Of a stretch of 9,651 nucleotides of DNA, positions 1-6,369 are shown piece by piece; position 1 is the first letter of the stretch; the number at the start of each line of letters is the position of its first letter. The stretch is from Pseudomonadota bacterium (GTDB lineage: Bacteria > Pseudomonadota > Alphaproteobacteria > Rs-D84). Under the pieces are notes generated by a model. The model did not search any database and was not told where the DNA came from. It worked only from the letters and a program-made list of their open reading frames with translations. Position numbers and translations under genes: made by a program. The stretch covers positions 18,455 to 28,105 of the forward strand of contig JAUNMD010000001.1 of the NCBI GenBank assembly GCA_030531915.1, in the 5' to 3' direction.

Positions 1-766
1 AACCTGCATAGACGTTTGGTTGCAACGTGAATGTCGCGTCCAAGGCAATGTTGTATGCCGCGTTTATCGCGCCACCAACCCACATATTGGCGTATTCGTC
101 TGTGTTGGTATCAAATTCCGCACTGTTGTACAATGCACCGGCGTTGGCAATCAGCGAAACATTTAATCCGCTCCATGCATAACCATTATAGAATCCGACA
201 TAGCCACCATTTTCGGTGATTTCCAGCGCATTATTCGATTGTGTGCCACCGACATAGCCACCAAACATGCCCCAATCGGTAATACCATTGCCAAACTGGG
301 CATCGCCACCGGACAGGCCGAACATAATTACGTCGTAATCAGAATCCAATGTGTCCATGTGGTCAAACTTTGCATCATCGCCGACGTGTTGCCAATTCAG
401 CCACATGCCATTGATTGTTGGGCGCGTCCCCATGTCGCCACCACCACGACCGAATACCGAACCGTCGTCGCCGTATTCACCGTACAGTGGCATTGTGCCG
501 TATTCTGGCATGCGGCCATATTCATCAATAGAATTTTTCTGTGGGGCGGGGGATTGTTTTACGTCTGGTAATTCACCACGTGACCCCAGTGCCGCCGCCA
601 TCGTCCCGCTGAAAGAACGTATGGCGTTATTCATAATTGTGTGCTGCATTGCGGCGATATTATGTGCCGATATGCTGTTCGCATATACGGTTGCCGGTGC
701 GGCGTGCGCAGATGCGGCGTATGCCGATGCAAAAATTGATAATGCAAACAAAGATATTGCTTTCAT
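1..766 (-). CDS. Autotransporter-type outer-membrane beta-barrel protein, 5' part only
   Basis: The frame is open from the ATG at 766-764 to the left edge of the window, giving 255 residues without a stop; the C-terminus lies outside. Residues 1-23 form a classical signal peptide (MKAISLFALSIFASAYAA start, then SAHAA before the cut). Residues 24-115 are a polar linker with a degenerate Tyr-Gly repeat near 82-98 (EYG, PEYG, LYG, EYG) and a Gly-rich stretch. From about residue 118 (GMWLNWQHVGDD) alternating aromatic/Gly strands appear (DVIMFGLSGG, WGMFGGYVGG, GGYVGFYNGYAWSGLNVSL), as in the autotransporter beta-domain family. No large passenger precedes the barrel, so this may be a barrel-dominated surface protein; a function cannot be assigned. 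No cysteines are visible. A Shine-Dalgarno-like purine run (AGAGAGAG) precedes the start. The family call is good; the specific role is unknown. Confidence 0.75.
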   Translation of the reverse strand, partial: MKAISLFALSIFASAYAASAHAAPATVYANSISAHNIAAMQHTIMNNAIRSFSGTMAAALGSRGELPDVKQSPAPQKNSIDEYGRMPEYGTMPLYGEYGDDGSVFGRGGGDMGTRPTINGMWLNWQHVGDDAKFDHMDTLDSDYDVIMFGLSGGDAQFGNGITDWGMFGGYVGGTQSNNALEITENGGYVGFYNGYAWSGLNVSLIANAGALYNSAEFDTNTDEYANMWVGGAINAAYNIALDATFTLQPNVYAG

Positions 767-793
767 ATTCTCTCTCTTTTGTTTTATGTGTTT

Positions 794-821
794 ATTATAT
801 CATATTTTTGTGTGTTTTGAA
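794..821 (-). promoter_or_regulatory. Putative sigma70 promoter of the autotransporter gene
   Basis: On the minus strand a perfect -10 box TATAAT lies at 799-794, and TTCAAA (4 of 6 to consensus) lies at 821-816, with a 16-nt spacer. Transcription would start near 787, giving a leader of about 20 nt before the ATG at 766. The surroundings are AT-rich, so the -35 is the weaker half. Confidence 0.5.
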
Positions 822-828
822 TTTTTTA

Positions 829-857
829 TTGTCGGGGGCGGCCTTTTTTATTATGAT
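829..857 (+). promoter_or_regulatory. Putative promoter of aroK, giving a leaderless mRNA
   Basis: TTGTCG at 829-834 and TATGAT at 852-857 are separated by 17 nt. Seven bases separate the -10 from the ATG at 865, so the expected start point falls on or next to the initiation codon. No Shine-Dalgarno sequence precedes that ATG, which fits leaderless initiation. The same geometry recurs at tlyA. The inference rests on motif matching in an AT-rich region. Confidence 0.4.
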
Positions 858-864
858 TTTTTGC

Positions 865-1446
865 ATGAATGAAAAAATAAAACTGAATTTAGACAGACCG
901 ATTGTAATGGTTGGCCTGATGGGGGCGGGCAAAACCAGTGTTGGACGCGCGCTGGCGCGAAAACTGGGTGTGTCGTTTGTTGATTCTGACAAAGAAATAG
1001 AAAATGCGGCCGGTTGCAGTGTGGTCGATATTTTTTTCATGTATGGCGAGGCCGAATTTCGTCGTGTCGAGCAGCGGGTGATTGCGCGCCTGATGGATAC
1101 GCCGCCGGCGGCCAAGGTTATTTCCACCGGCGAGGGGGCGTTTATCACGCCCGCAGTGCGCGAAATGATGGCGGGCAGGGCGTTGACAATTTGGTTAAAG
1201 GCAGATTTGGAACTGCTTGTAAAGAGAACTAATTTTCGCGACACGCGGCCGCAATTATTGCATGCCGACAGCCGTAAAATCTTGGCGCAGTTGATTGACG
1301 AGCGGTATTCGACGTACGCGTTGGCGGATATAACGGTTGAAACCCGTGACGAGAGTTTACGCAAAACACTGGGCAAGGTGATTTGTGCGATAGAAAAGTA
1401 TAACAACAAAACAAAAGGGCAAAAAAATGAAAGTGATAAAGAGTAG
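865..1446 (+). CDS. aroK: Shikimate kinase
   Basis: This 193-residue protein matches shikimate kinase, which uses ATP to phosphorylate shikimate at the 3-hydroxyl in cytosolic aromatic amino acid synthesis. The P-loop GLMGAGKT is at 17-24, the DSD of the shikimate-binding segment at 40-42, and GEAEFRRVE at 61-69. The lid arginines fall within RTNFRDTRPQLL, and the C-terminal RYSTYALADITVET is also typical. The usual Gly-Gly-Gly shikimate-binding turn reads STGEGAF (89-91 GEG), an odd substitution. I chose ATG 865 because family members begin just before the P-loop strand and a promoter sits exactly 7 nt upstream; ATG 853 is the alternative (four more residues). The frame stays open back to 637, but that part is antisense to the autotransporter gene. 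The 3' end overlaps mscL by 20 nt, so the two are probably co-transcribed. aroB, a common neighbour, is absent. Confidence 0.92.
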   Translation: MNEKIKLNLDRPIVMVGLMGAGKTSVGRALARKLGVSFVDSDKEIENAAGCSVVDIFFMYGEAEFRRVEQRVIARLMDTPPAAKVISTGEGAFITPAVREMMAGRALTIWLKADLELLVKRTNFRDTRPQLLHADSRKILAQLIDERYSTYALADITVETRDESLRKTLGKVICAIEKYNNKTKGQKNESDKE

Positions 1447-1990
1447 TTTTCTGAAAGATTTTCGTGCTTTTATCGAGCGTGGCAGTGCGATTGACATGGC
1501 GGTCGGTATTATCGTCGGCGGTGTTATGACCAGTGTGGTCAATTCGTTGGTCAAAGATATAATTATGCCGCCAATAGGGCTGTTGATTGGTGGGGTTGAT
1601 TTCTCGCAATTGTTTGTTGTCTTGGCTGGTGGCGAAGCGGGCGTGCATTATCCAACTGTTGCGGCGGCACAGGCGGCGGGCGCAACGACGATGAATATCG
1701 GTTTGTTCCTGAATGCTATCGTCAGTTTCTTGATTACAATGTTTGCGGTATTCTTGATTGTTCGTGCGGTGGGCAAGGTTCGTGATAAAAAGGCATCGAC
1801 GACGCGTACGTGTCCGTATTGTATGTCGACAATCAATATCGCGGCAACAAAATGCCCGAATTGCTGTTCGGCTGTAAAACCGATTGAGGCCGCGCCAGTA
1901 CAGGACAGTGACCTGAAAAAAGGACTGAAAAACCTGACAAATATGGCGACGACGTCGGTTGCAAAAATCAAAAAGATTACAAAGCGTTAA
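1427..1990 (+). CDS. mscL: Large-conductance mechanosensitive channel with C-terminal zinc ribbon
   Basis: This 187-residue inner-membrane protein belongs to the MscL family, which opens under membrane tension to release solutes on hypo-osmotic shock. The N-terminal amphipathic helix (FLKDFRAFIERG) leads into TM1 at about 22-45 with the family signature IDMAVGIIVGGV and IIMPPIGLLIGG. A periplasmic loop spans 60-90, and TM2 is at about 91-114. After the cytoplasmic KVRDKK comes a CPYC...CPNC pair (Cys129, 132, 143, 146), a putative zinc ribbon. A Lys-rich amphipathic tail follows (to 187). E. coli MscL is about 136 residues, so this is an extended version; zinc-ribbon tails also occur in other MscL proteins. 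AAAGGG lies 7 nt before the ATG, and the start sits inside the end of aroK, suggesting translational coupling. A strong terminator follows. Confidence 0.95.
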   Translation: MKVIKSSFLKDFRAFIERGSAIDMAVGIIVGGVMTSVVNSLVKDIIMPPIGLLIGGVDFSQLFVVLAGGEAGVHYPTVAAAQAAGATTMNIGLFLNAIVSFLITMFAVFLIVRAVGKVRDKKASTTRTCPYCMSTINIAATKCPNCCSAVKPIEAAPVQDSDLKKGLKNLTNMATTSVAKIKKITKR

Positions 1991-2014
1991 AAATCATTTG
2001 TAATAAAATAGTTA

Positions 2015-2048
2015 AATAAAAAGCAGGGTGCAAATCCTGCTTTTTATT
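2015..2048 (+). terminator. Intrinsic terminator after mscL
   Basis: A 13-bp perfect stem (2015-2027 with 2036-2048) has the GC core GCAGG/CCTGC, an 8-nt loop and a T tract on the plus strand. The A-rich left arm makes it usable in both directions. It ends the aroK-mscL transcript 24 nt after the mscL stop. Confidence 0.88.
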
Positions 2049-2879
2049 ATGTGAAAATTTGAATAAGTATGATGATATGTGGTATATCAAAGCATATGTT
2101 CAGAATGTGTAAAATCAGGTGCAGGGCCAGTGTGATTTTGGGCAAGGAAGTTTGTTGATTTGTTTTATTAAAAATAATTTTTAACATTTTGTTTTTAGTT
2201 TGAATGGTTAAATTAAACTTTGTTGTCATGCGTGGTATCTCCGTGTGTGTTTGTGACGCAGAAATTTCTTTCTTTGCTTGGTTTTTTGTTTGGGGCTGTC
2301 TGGTGGCAGGGTATTCCCCTTTATTAGTATTACAAAAAGGCGCATAATGTATATTATGTATAGTTATATGTTGCGGAATGGCGGGGTGGGACGAAATGAA
2401 ATGGATTTTGTTGAAATTGAATTGTGCGGTGGTTGGTGTGATTGGTTGTGTGGTTGGTGAAAAAAATAATGGCGCATTGTTGTGTGATGAATTTTGTTTG
2501 GGATGTTTGATTGTTGACGGAATGTGTAAAATGATTTGTTGTTTGAAATGTTTTGAAATTGATTTTGCGTGGCGTGGCAGATGTGTGCTGCGTATCTGCT
2601 GGGTGTGTGTCATGCAAATTGAAATGATTTATTATGATATATTTTTATTTATATGTTATTACGTTTATAAAACAATTTCGCTATTTTAGGTGGTGTGGGT
2701 ATAAAATGGTCAGATTTTGGGGCGAAAATATGGCAAATGTGCCCTGTTTTGTGGCTAAAAAACAAAAAATGGCGGATTTCTGCGGGTTTACGGGTGTTTT
2801 ATGCTATAAATCAACGATTTTTATGCCAAACAGGCGTATATTGGTGTCTGGAATACATTCGTGAAATGCCGTATTTGTT

Positions 2880-2925
2880 ATGCTTTAATAAAAGTTTAAC
2901 TTTTGTTTATAGCATTTTGTTTTTA
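2880..2925 (+). terminator. Imperfect hairpin with T-rich tail, possible terminator
   Basis: ATGCT (2880-2884) pairs with AGCAT (2911-2915), and AAAAGTT (2890-2896) pairs with AACTTTT (2898-2904). The segment between them is partly paired. TTTTGTTTTTATT follows. The stem is AT-rich, so termination would be weak. It may insulate tlyA from transcription crossing the gene-free region. Confidence 0.35.
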
Positions 2926-2991
2926 TTAAATTGTTTTTATGTTTGTGTGTTATATTTTGTTGGTGCCGAAATGGTTTTATGTCTGAACGTA

Positions 2992-3020
2992 TTGATTTTC
3001 TGGGATTTTTTATATACAAT
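2992..3020 (+). promoter_or_regulatory. Putative promoter of tlyA, giving a leaderless mRNA
   Basis: TTGATT (2992-2997) and TACAAT (3015-3020; 5 of 6 to consensus) are separated by 17 nt. Seven bases separate the -10 from the ATG at 3028, placing the start point at the initiation codon. There is no Shine-Dalgarno sequence before that ATG. The geometry matches that seen at aroK. Confidence 0.45.
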
Positions 3021-3027
3021 TTGTCGT

Positions 3028-3738
3028 ATGAGATTAGATGTCGCACTGGTTTCACAGAATATTTACCCGACGCGCGCACGCGCGGTGGCGGCAATTCGTG
3101 CTGGGCTGGTCACGGTAAATGGTGCGGTGGCATCAAAGCCCAGTCAGGCGGTTTCCGATGCGGACGTGTTGACTGGTGGCGATTTGCCCTATTCTGTTGG
3201 TCGCGGCAGTTTGAAATTAGAGCGCGCGTTGGACGCGTTTGGGGTGACCCCCGCGGGGCGTGTGTGTTTGGACATTGGGGCCAGTACGGGTGGGTTTACA
3301 TCTGTATTGTTGGCGCGTGGCGCATCGCGTGTGATTGCGGTTGATGTGGGAACAAATCAACTGGTTGCCGAATTAAAGAATGATGCGCGCGTGTTATCGT
3401 TGGAACAGACCGATATTCGTACTTTGCGTCCCGTTCAACCCGTGGATTTGGTGGTGATTGATGTGTCGTTTATATCGCTGGCGGACATTGCGCCAATCCT
3501 GCGTGCGTGGGGTGCGCGTGATGTTATTGCGCTGATTAAACCACAATTCGAAGTGCCACGTAATGTCGCAGCGCGCAGTTCGGGCGTAATCAAATCGCGC
3601 CAGTGGCACGAGTATGCGATAAATCGTGCGACGGACGCGTTTCGTGATGCGGGCTTTGTACGTGCGGGACTGGCAGAATCGCCAATTCATGGCGGCAGTG
3701 GTAATGTTGAGTTTTTGGCGCACTTTGTGGCGGCATAG
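3028..3738 (+). CDS. tlyA: TlyA-family S4 domain / 2'-O-rRNA methyltransferase
   Basis: This 236-residue protein has an N-terminal S4 RNA-binding domain (about 1-60: RLDVALVSQNIYPTRARA, then IRAGLVTVNG) followed by an FtsJ-like SAM methyltransferase domain. The SAM loop LDIGASTGGFT is at 81-91 and the acidic strand end at VIAVDVG (102-108). A K-D-K-E catalytic tetrad can be placed at Lys63 (GRGSLKLERAL), Asp145 (VIDVSFISL), Lys171 (LIKPQFE) and Glu228 (GNVEFL). Characterised TlyA enzymes 2'-O-methylate cytidines in 16S and/or 23S rRNA; older databases call the family hemolysin. The start is fixed by the family N-terminus MRLDxAL. The frame is open back to 2695, but that extension is hydrophobic, in the C-poor region, and not part of the family. 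The start lacks a Shine-Dalgarno sequence, and a promoter lies directly before it. Confidence 0.93.
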   Translation: MRLDVALVSQNIYPTRARAVAAIRAGLVTVNGAVASKPSQAVSDADVLTGGDLPYSVGRGSLKLERALDAFGVTPAGRVCLDIGASTGGFTSVLLARGASRVIAVDVGTNQLVAELKNDARVLSLEQTDIRTLRPVQPVDLVVIDVSFISLADIAPILRAWGARDVIALIKPQFEVPRNVAARSSGVIKSRQWHEYAINRATDAFRDAGFVRAGLAESPIHGGSGNVEFLAHFVAA

Positions 3739-3750
3739 CGCGATTTTTAC

Positions 3751-3779
3751 TTGAATTTCTGCGCCCCAGAATATATCAT
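3751..3779 (+). promoter_or_regulatory. Putative promoter of leuS
   Basis: TTGAAT (3751-3756) and TATCAT (3774-3779) are 17 nt apart in the 70-nt gap between tlyA and leuS. The start point would be near 3786, leaving a leader of about 22 nt. That leader carries AAAGG (3796-3800), 8 nt before the leuS ATG. No T-box or leader peptide is visible. Confidence 0.5.
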
Positions 3780-3808
3780 TAAATCCGATTTTAACAAAGG
3801 TATAAATA

Positions 3809-5998
3809 ATGGCAGACGATATCACAAAAGTACTGGAACGCGAGGCAAAATGGCAACGCCGCTGGCGCGAGGCGAACGCATTTGTGCCAAAAAATGACGG
3901 TTCAAAACCACGCTTTTATAATTTGGTGGAATTTCCGTTCTTGTCGGGTGCGGGTATGCACGCGGGTCATATGATGAACTATACCGGTATGGACGTGATG
4001 GCGCGTTTTCGTCGTGCGCGTGGTTATGATGTGTTGTTCCCAATGGGATTTGACGCGATGGGAATTGCAGGCGAACACTATGCCACAAAAATTGGTCGTC
4101 ATCCCGCGGATGTTGCGCGTGATTTGATAAAGTCATATTCCGAAATGATTGACAAGGTTGGTTGGTCGGTCAGTCCGGAAACGCGCGTTGCGACATCTGA
4201 TCCAGAATATATCAAATGGACACAGTGGATGTTTATTCAGTTCTGGCGTGCGGGGTTGGCGTACAAGTCCGCGTTGCCGATGAATTGGTGTCCAGAATGC
4301 AAAACAACATATACCAACGAAGAATTGGAAGATAACAAGTGTCCACGTTGCCACGGCATTATTGAAAAGAAAGAAAAGATGCAGTGGAACTTGGCACTGT
4401 CAAAATATGCCCAGAAATTGTTGGACGGTCTGCGTGATGTAAATTTTGATGAACGCATCAAGAAAGATGAAATAAACCTGATTGGGCGTTCGACGGGTGC
4501 TGATATTGATTTTCGTGTTGGTGATGATGTTATGACCGTGTACACAACGCGTCCGGACACTATATTTGGTGTGACGTTCTGTGTGATTGCACCGGAACAC
4601 AAACTGTTGCGCAAATGGTTGGACGAAGGTCGTATTGAAAATGCCGATGCAGTGCGTGTGTATATCAAGGCCGCGGCCGCCAAGACGGAAATTGAACGTA
4701 CAGATGCCACACGCGAAAAAACAGGTGTACAATTACAGGGTATCACCGCGATAAATCCATTTACTGGGCGCGAAATACCAGTGTTCACGTCGGACTATGT
4801 ATTGGTTGACTATGCGTATGGCACGATTATGGCCGTGCCGGCGCATGACAGCCGCGATTGGGACTTTGCCAAGAAATTCGGTTTGGAAATTATTCCAGTA
4901 TTGGCGGGGGGCGAACCTGATAAGGTATGGGAAGGTGATGGCCCACATATCAATTCGTCATTCTTGGACGGTATGAACAAAGAAGACGCGATTGCGGCGG
5001 CAATTAAATACGGCACGGAACACGGTGTCGCGCGCGGTACGGTGAAATATAAATTAAAGGATTGGGGTTTTTCGCGCCAGATGTATTGGGGTGAACCAAT
5101 TCCAATGATTTATTGTGATAAATGCGGTTGGGTTGCTGTGCCTGATGACCAGTTGCCGGTTATGCAACCGCATATGATGGATTATCGTCCGACGGACAGT
5201 GGCGAATCACCATTGGCGCGTGCAACGGATTGGGTGAATGTGCCCTGCCCGTGCTGTGGTGCGCCGGCACGTCGTGAAACAGATACTATGCCAGGTTGGG
5301 CGGGCTCGTCGTGGTATTTCCTGCGTTATCTGGATCCAAAGAATGACAAAGAATTTTGTTCGCGCCAGCAGATGGAAAACTGGATGCCGGTTGCACACTA
5401 TAACGGTGGGCACGAACATAACACGCGTCATTTGATTTATTCGCGTTTCTGGCATCATGCGTTGTATGATTTGGGGCTGGTAAATACCGCCGAACCATAT
5501 GCACGCCGTACCGCCCAAGGGTTACTGATGGGCAACGACGGGTACAAGATGTCAAAATCGCGCGGCAACGGGTTTATGGTGGCGGATTTGGTCGCATCGG
5601 TTGGTGCGGACGCGGGACGTGTTGCGGTTCTGTCGCTGGGGCCATGGGAAAACAATGTCGTCTGGACAGATGGTGCGATGGCGGGGGTTCAGCGTTTCTT
5701 GAAACGTGTGGAAAACCTGTCTGATAATTTGACGGATGCGCCAATGACGGCGGAACAAGAACGTCTGATGAACCAGTTGGTGGCGGACGTAACCGAACGT
5801 ATTGATGGTATGCGTTTTAATACCGCGATTTCCGCGATGATGGAATATCTGAATGCGTTTTCAGGTGGCACAATGCCACGTGCGGCATACATTGCGCTGG
5901 TGCGCGTGCTGAATCCATTTGCACCGCATTTGACCGAAGAAATGTGGGAAAAATTGGGCAATGATACAATGTTGGCGTTGTCTGATTGGCCGATATGA
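3809..5998 (+). CDS. leuS: Leucyl-tRNA synthetase, main part, ended early by a frameshift
   Basis: Class I synthetase that charges tRNA-Leu with leucine. In the 729 residues read: HIGH-type motif HAGH (51-54), a zinc ribbon (Cys161, 164, 178, 181), and the CP1 editing domain with TTRPDT (246-251) and AHDSRDWDFA (345-354). A second Cys cluster lies at 436/439 and 480-483. The KMSKS loop GYKMSKSRGN is at 578-587 and an anticodon-binding helical domain follows. The frame stops at TGA 5996-5998 just after LSDWPI. The missing C-terminal tRNA-binding domain is encoded directly downstream in the next frame (5997-6206), so the gene carries a 2-nt loss relative to its expected form. Rejoined, the protein would be about 800 residues, slightly under the usual 860. 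The core sequence (GFDAMGIAGEHYATKIGRHP) is unlike the E. coli version (GWDAFGLPAE), marking a divergent LeuRS subtype. AAAGG precedes the ATG. Confidence 0.93.
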   Translation: MADDITKVLEREAKWQRRWREANAFVPKNDGSKPRFYNLVEFPFLSGAGMHAGHMMNYTGMDVMARFRRARGYDVLFPMGFDAMGIAGEHYATKIGRHPADVARDLIKSYSEMIDKVGWSVSPETRVATSDPEYIKWTQWMFIQFWRAGLAYKSALPMNWCPECKTTYTNEELEDNKCPRCHGIIEKKEKMQWNLALSKYAQKLLDGLRDVNFDERIKKDEINLIGRSTGADIDFRVGDDVMTVYTTRPDTIFGVTFCVIAPEHKLLRKWLDEGRIENADAVRVYIKAAAAKTEIERTDATREKTGVQLQGITAINPFTGREIPVFTSDYVLVDYAYGTIMAVPAHDSRDWDFAKKFGLEIIPVLAGGEPDKVWEGDGPHINSSFLDGMNKEDAIAAAIKYGTEHGVARGTVKYKLKDWGFSRQMYWGEPIPMIYCDKCGWVAVPDDQLPVMQPHMMDYRPTDSGESPLARATDWVNVPCPCCGAPARRETDTMPGWAGSSWYFLRYLDPKNDKEFCSRQQMENWMPVAHYNGGHEHNTRHLIYSRFWHHALYDLGLVNTAEPYARRTAQGLLMGNDGYKMSKSRGNGFMVADLVASVGADAGRVAVLSLGPWENNVVWTDGAMAGVQRFLKRVENLSDNLTDAPMTAEQERLMNQLVADVTERIDGMRFNTAISAMMEYLNAFSGGTMPRAAYIALVRVLNPFAPHLTEEMWEKLGNDTMLALSDWPI

Positions 5999-6206
5999 TG
6001 CGTCAAAATTAGCCAAGACCGAAATGACAATCGTTGCGTCGGTGAATGGCAAGCGTGCCGCAGAATTTACAATCGCGGTTGGTGCGTCTGAATCCGAAAT
6101 TGTGGATGCGGCGCGCACGGCGGCGGGTGCGAAATTGTCGGGGGTTGAAATAATCAAGACAATCGTTGTCCCGAACAAGTTAGTAAACTTTGTGGTAAAG
6201 AAATAA
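5997..6206 (+). pseudogene. leuS: Detached C-terminal domain of LeuRS, out of frame with leuS
   Basis: The frame beginning with GAT at 5997 reads DASKLAKTEMTIVASVNGK and ends VVPNKLVNFVVKK at the TAA 6204-6206, 69 residues. It matches the compact LeuRS C-terminal domain (VNGK segment, then a helix, then VxVPNKLxNxVV), which contacts the tRNA-Leu elbow. Families usually read WPxYD here. The sequence CCGATATGATGCG would restore WPIYDASK if two more bases (AT) were present in the short AT repeat. The frame can be opened upstream at ATG 5961, but that start gives a non-homologous N-terminus; an internal ATG at 6024 lacks a Shine-Dalgarno. The cause may be a sequencing or assembly error, a true mutation, or +1 recoding; I cannot decide. 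Confidence 0.85.
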
Positions 6207-6233
6207 AAAACGCGCCATCGGCGCGTTTTTTAT
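6204..6233 (+). terminator. Intrinsic terminator after leuS
   Basis: A stem of about 12-13 bp with core CGCGCC/GGCGCG (6211-6216 with 6220-6225), a 3-nt loop ATC, flanking A and T runs, and TTTTTT on the plus strand. It overlaps the leuS stop codon. It matches the terminator at 7173-7202 at 29 of 30 positions, the only difference being in the loop. Confidence 0.93.
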
Positions 6234-6250
6234 ACCGAGAAAATAATCTC

Positions 6251-6279
6251 TTGTTTTAATCACGTATATTCCGTATAAT
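6251..6279 (+). promoter_or_regulatory. Strong sigma70-type promoter of the candidate RNA
   Basis: TTGTTT (6251-6256) and a perfect TATAAT (6274-6279) are separated by exactly 17 nt. The predicted start is G6286. It lies just after the leuS terminator and well before any open frame, so it should produce an untranslated RNA first. Confidence 0.7.
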
Positions 6280-6285
6280 ACTCTT

Positions 6286-6369
6286 GTCGCTGGGTGTTCC
6301 AGTGATGAGGTGTGAGAACCTCTGCCTTAGCGTCGGAATGGTGCAGCGGCGCATTTATGCGCTGTTTTT
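6286..6369 (+). ncRNA. Candidate small structured RNA of about 85 nt
   Basis: Promoter and terminator bracket a short non-coding unit. Visible helices are CGCT/AGCG (6288-6291 with 6329-6332) closing a domain, GAGGT-GTGAGA-ACCTC (6307-6322), and an alternative CTGG-GTGTT-CCAG (6290-6302) that competes with the closing helix. The 3' end is a 9-bp hairpin (6345-6353 with 6358-6366, loop TTTA, containing GU pairs) followed by a T run. I do not recognise a known family: it lacks the SRP symmetric loop, a long 6S-type rod, or tRNA features. It may be a free small RNA or the first part of the leader of the Cys-rich genes. Confidence 0.45.

Larger units (their letters stand above)
2049..3027. other. 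Gene-free, G/T-rich strand-asymmetric region
   Basis: I see no credible gene in these 979 nt. The plus strand is strikingly poor in C: I count 59 G and 7 C in 2401-2580. Open frames on either strand are products of this bias (Cys/Val/Trp/Gly-rich on plus; His/Thr/Asn/Gln/Pro-rich on minus), lack Shine-Dalgarno sequences and resemble no family. Visible elements are a short hairpin CATAAT-GTAT-ATTATG (2343-2358), a cluster of GG pairs at 2430-2457 able to form a two-quartet G-quadruplex, and an imperfect inverted repeat at 2880-2915. The tlyA promoter lies at the right end. It could be a decayed locus, a long untranslated RNA, or neutral sequence showing the raw mutational bias of the strand. 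Confidence 0.6.

Noticed and set aside
637..864. Upstream extension of the aroK frame
   Set aside because: It is antisense to the autotransporter signal-peptide region and is not part of the kinase family.
2047..2613. 188-codon open frame on the minus strand in the gene desert
   Set aside because: Product is a low-complexity His/Thr/Asn/Gln/Ile mix with no signature or Shine-Dalgarno. The G-poor strand simply lacks TGA and TAG, and another overlapping minus frame (2354-2617) is open for the same reason.
2378..2689. 103-codon plus-strand frame rich in Cys and Val
   Set aside because: Composition follows the G/T-rich strand (Cys, Val, Trp, Gly codons); no ribosome binding site, signal peptide logic or family resemblance.
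2695..3027. 111-codon N-terminal extension of tlyA
   Set aside because: Family proteins begin at MRLDxAL; the extension lies in the C-poor region, and a promoter sits directly before ATG 3028.
5961..5996. ATG 5961 as the start of an independent small gene
   Set aside because: Its first 12 residues are out-of-frame leuS sequence; homology to the LeuRS C-terminal domain begins only at 5997.
6329..6347. SRP (4.5S) RNA motif, from GTCGGAA followed by GCAGC
   Set aside because: The GGAA loop has no proper closing pairs, the symmetric-loop sequence is wrong and the 5' and 3' ends do not form a long rod.
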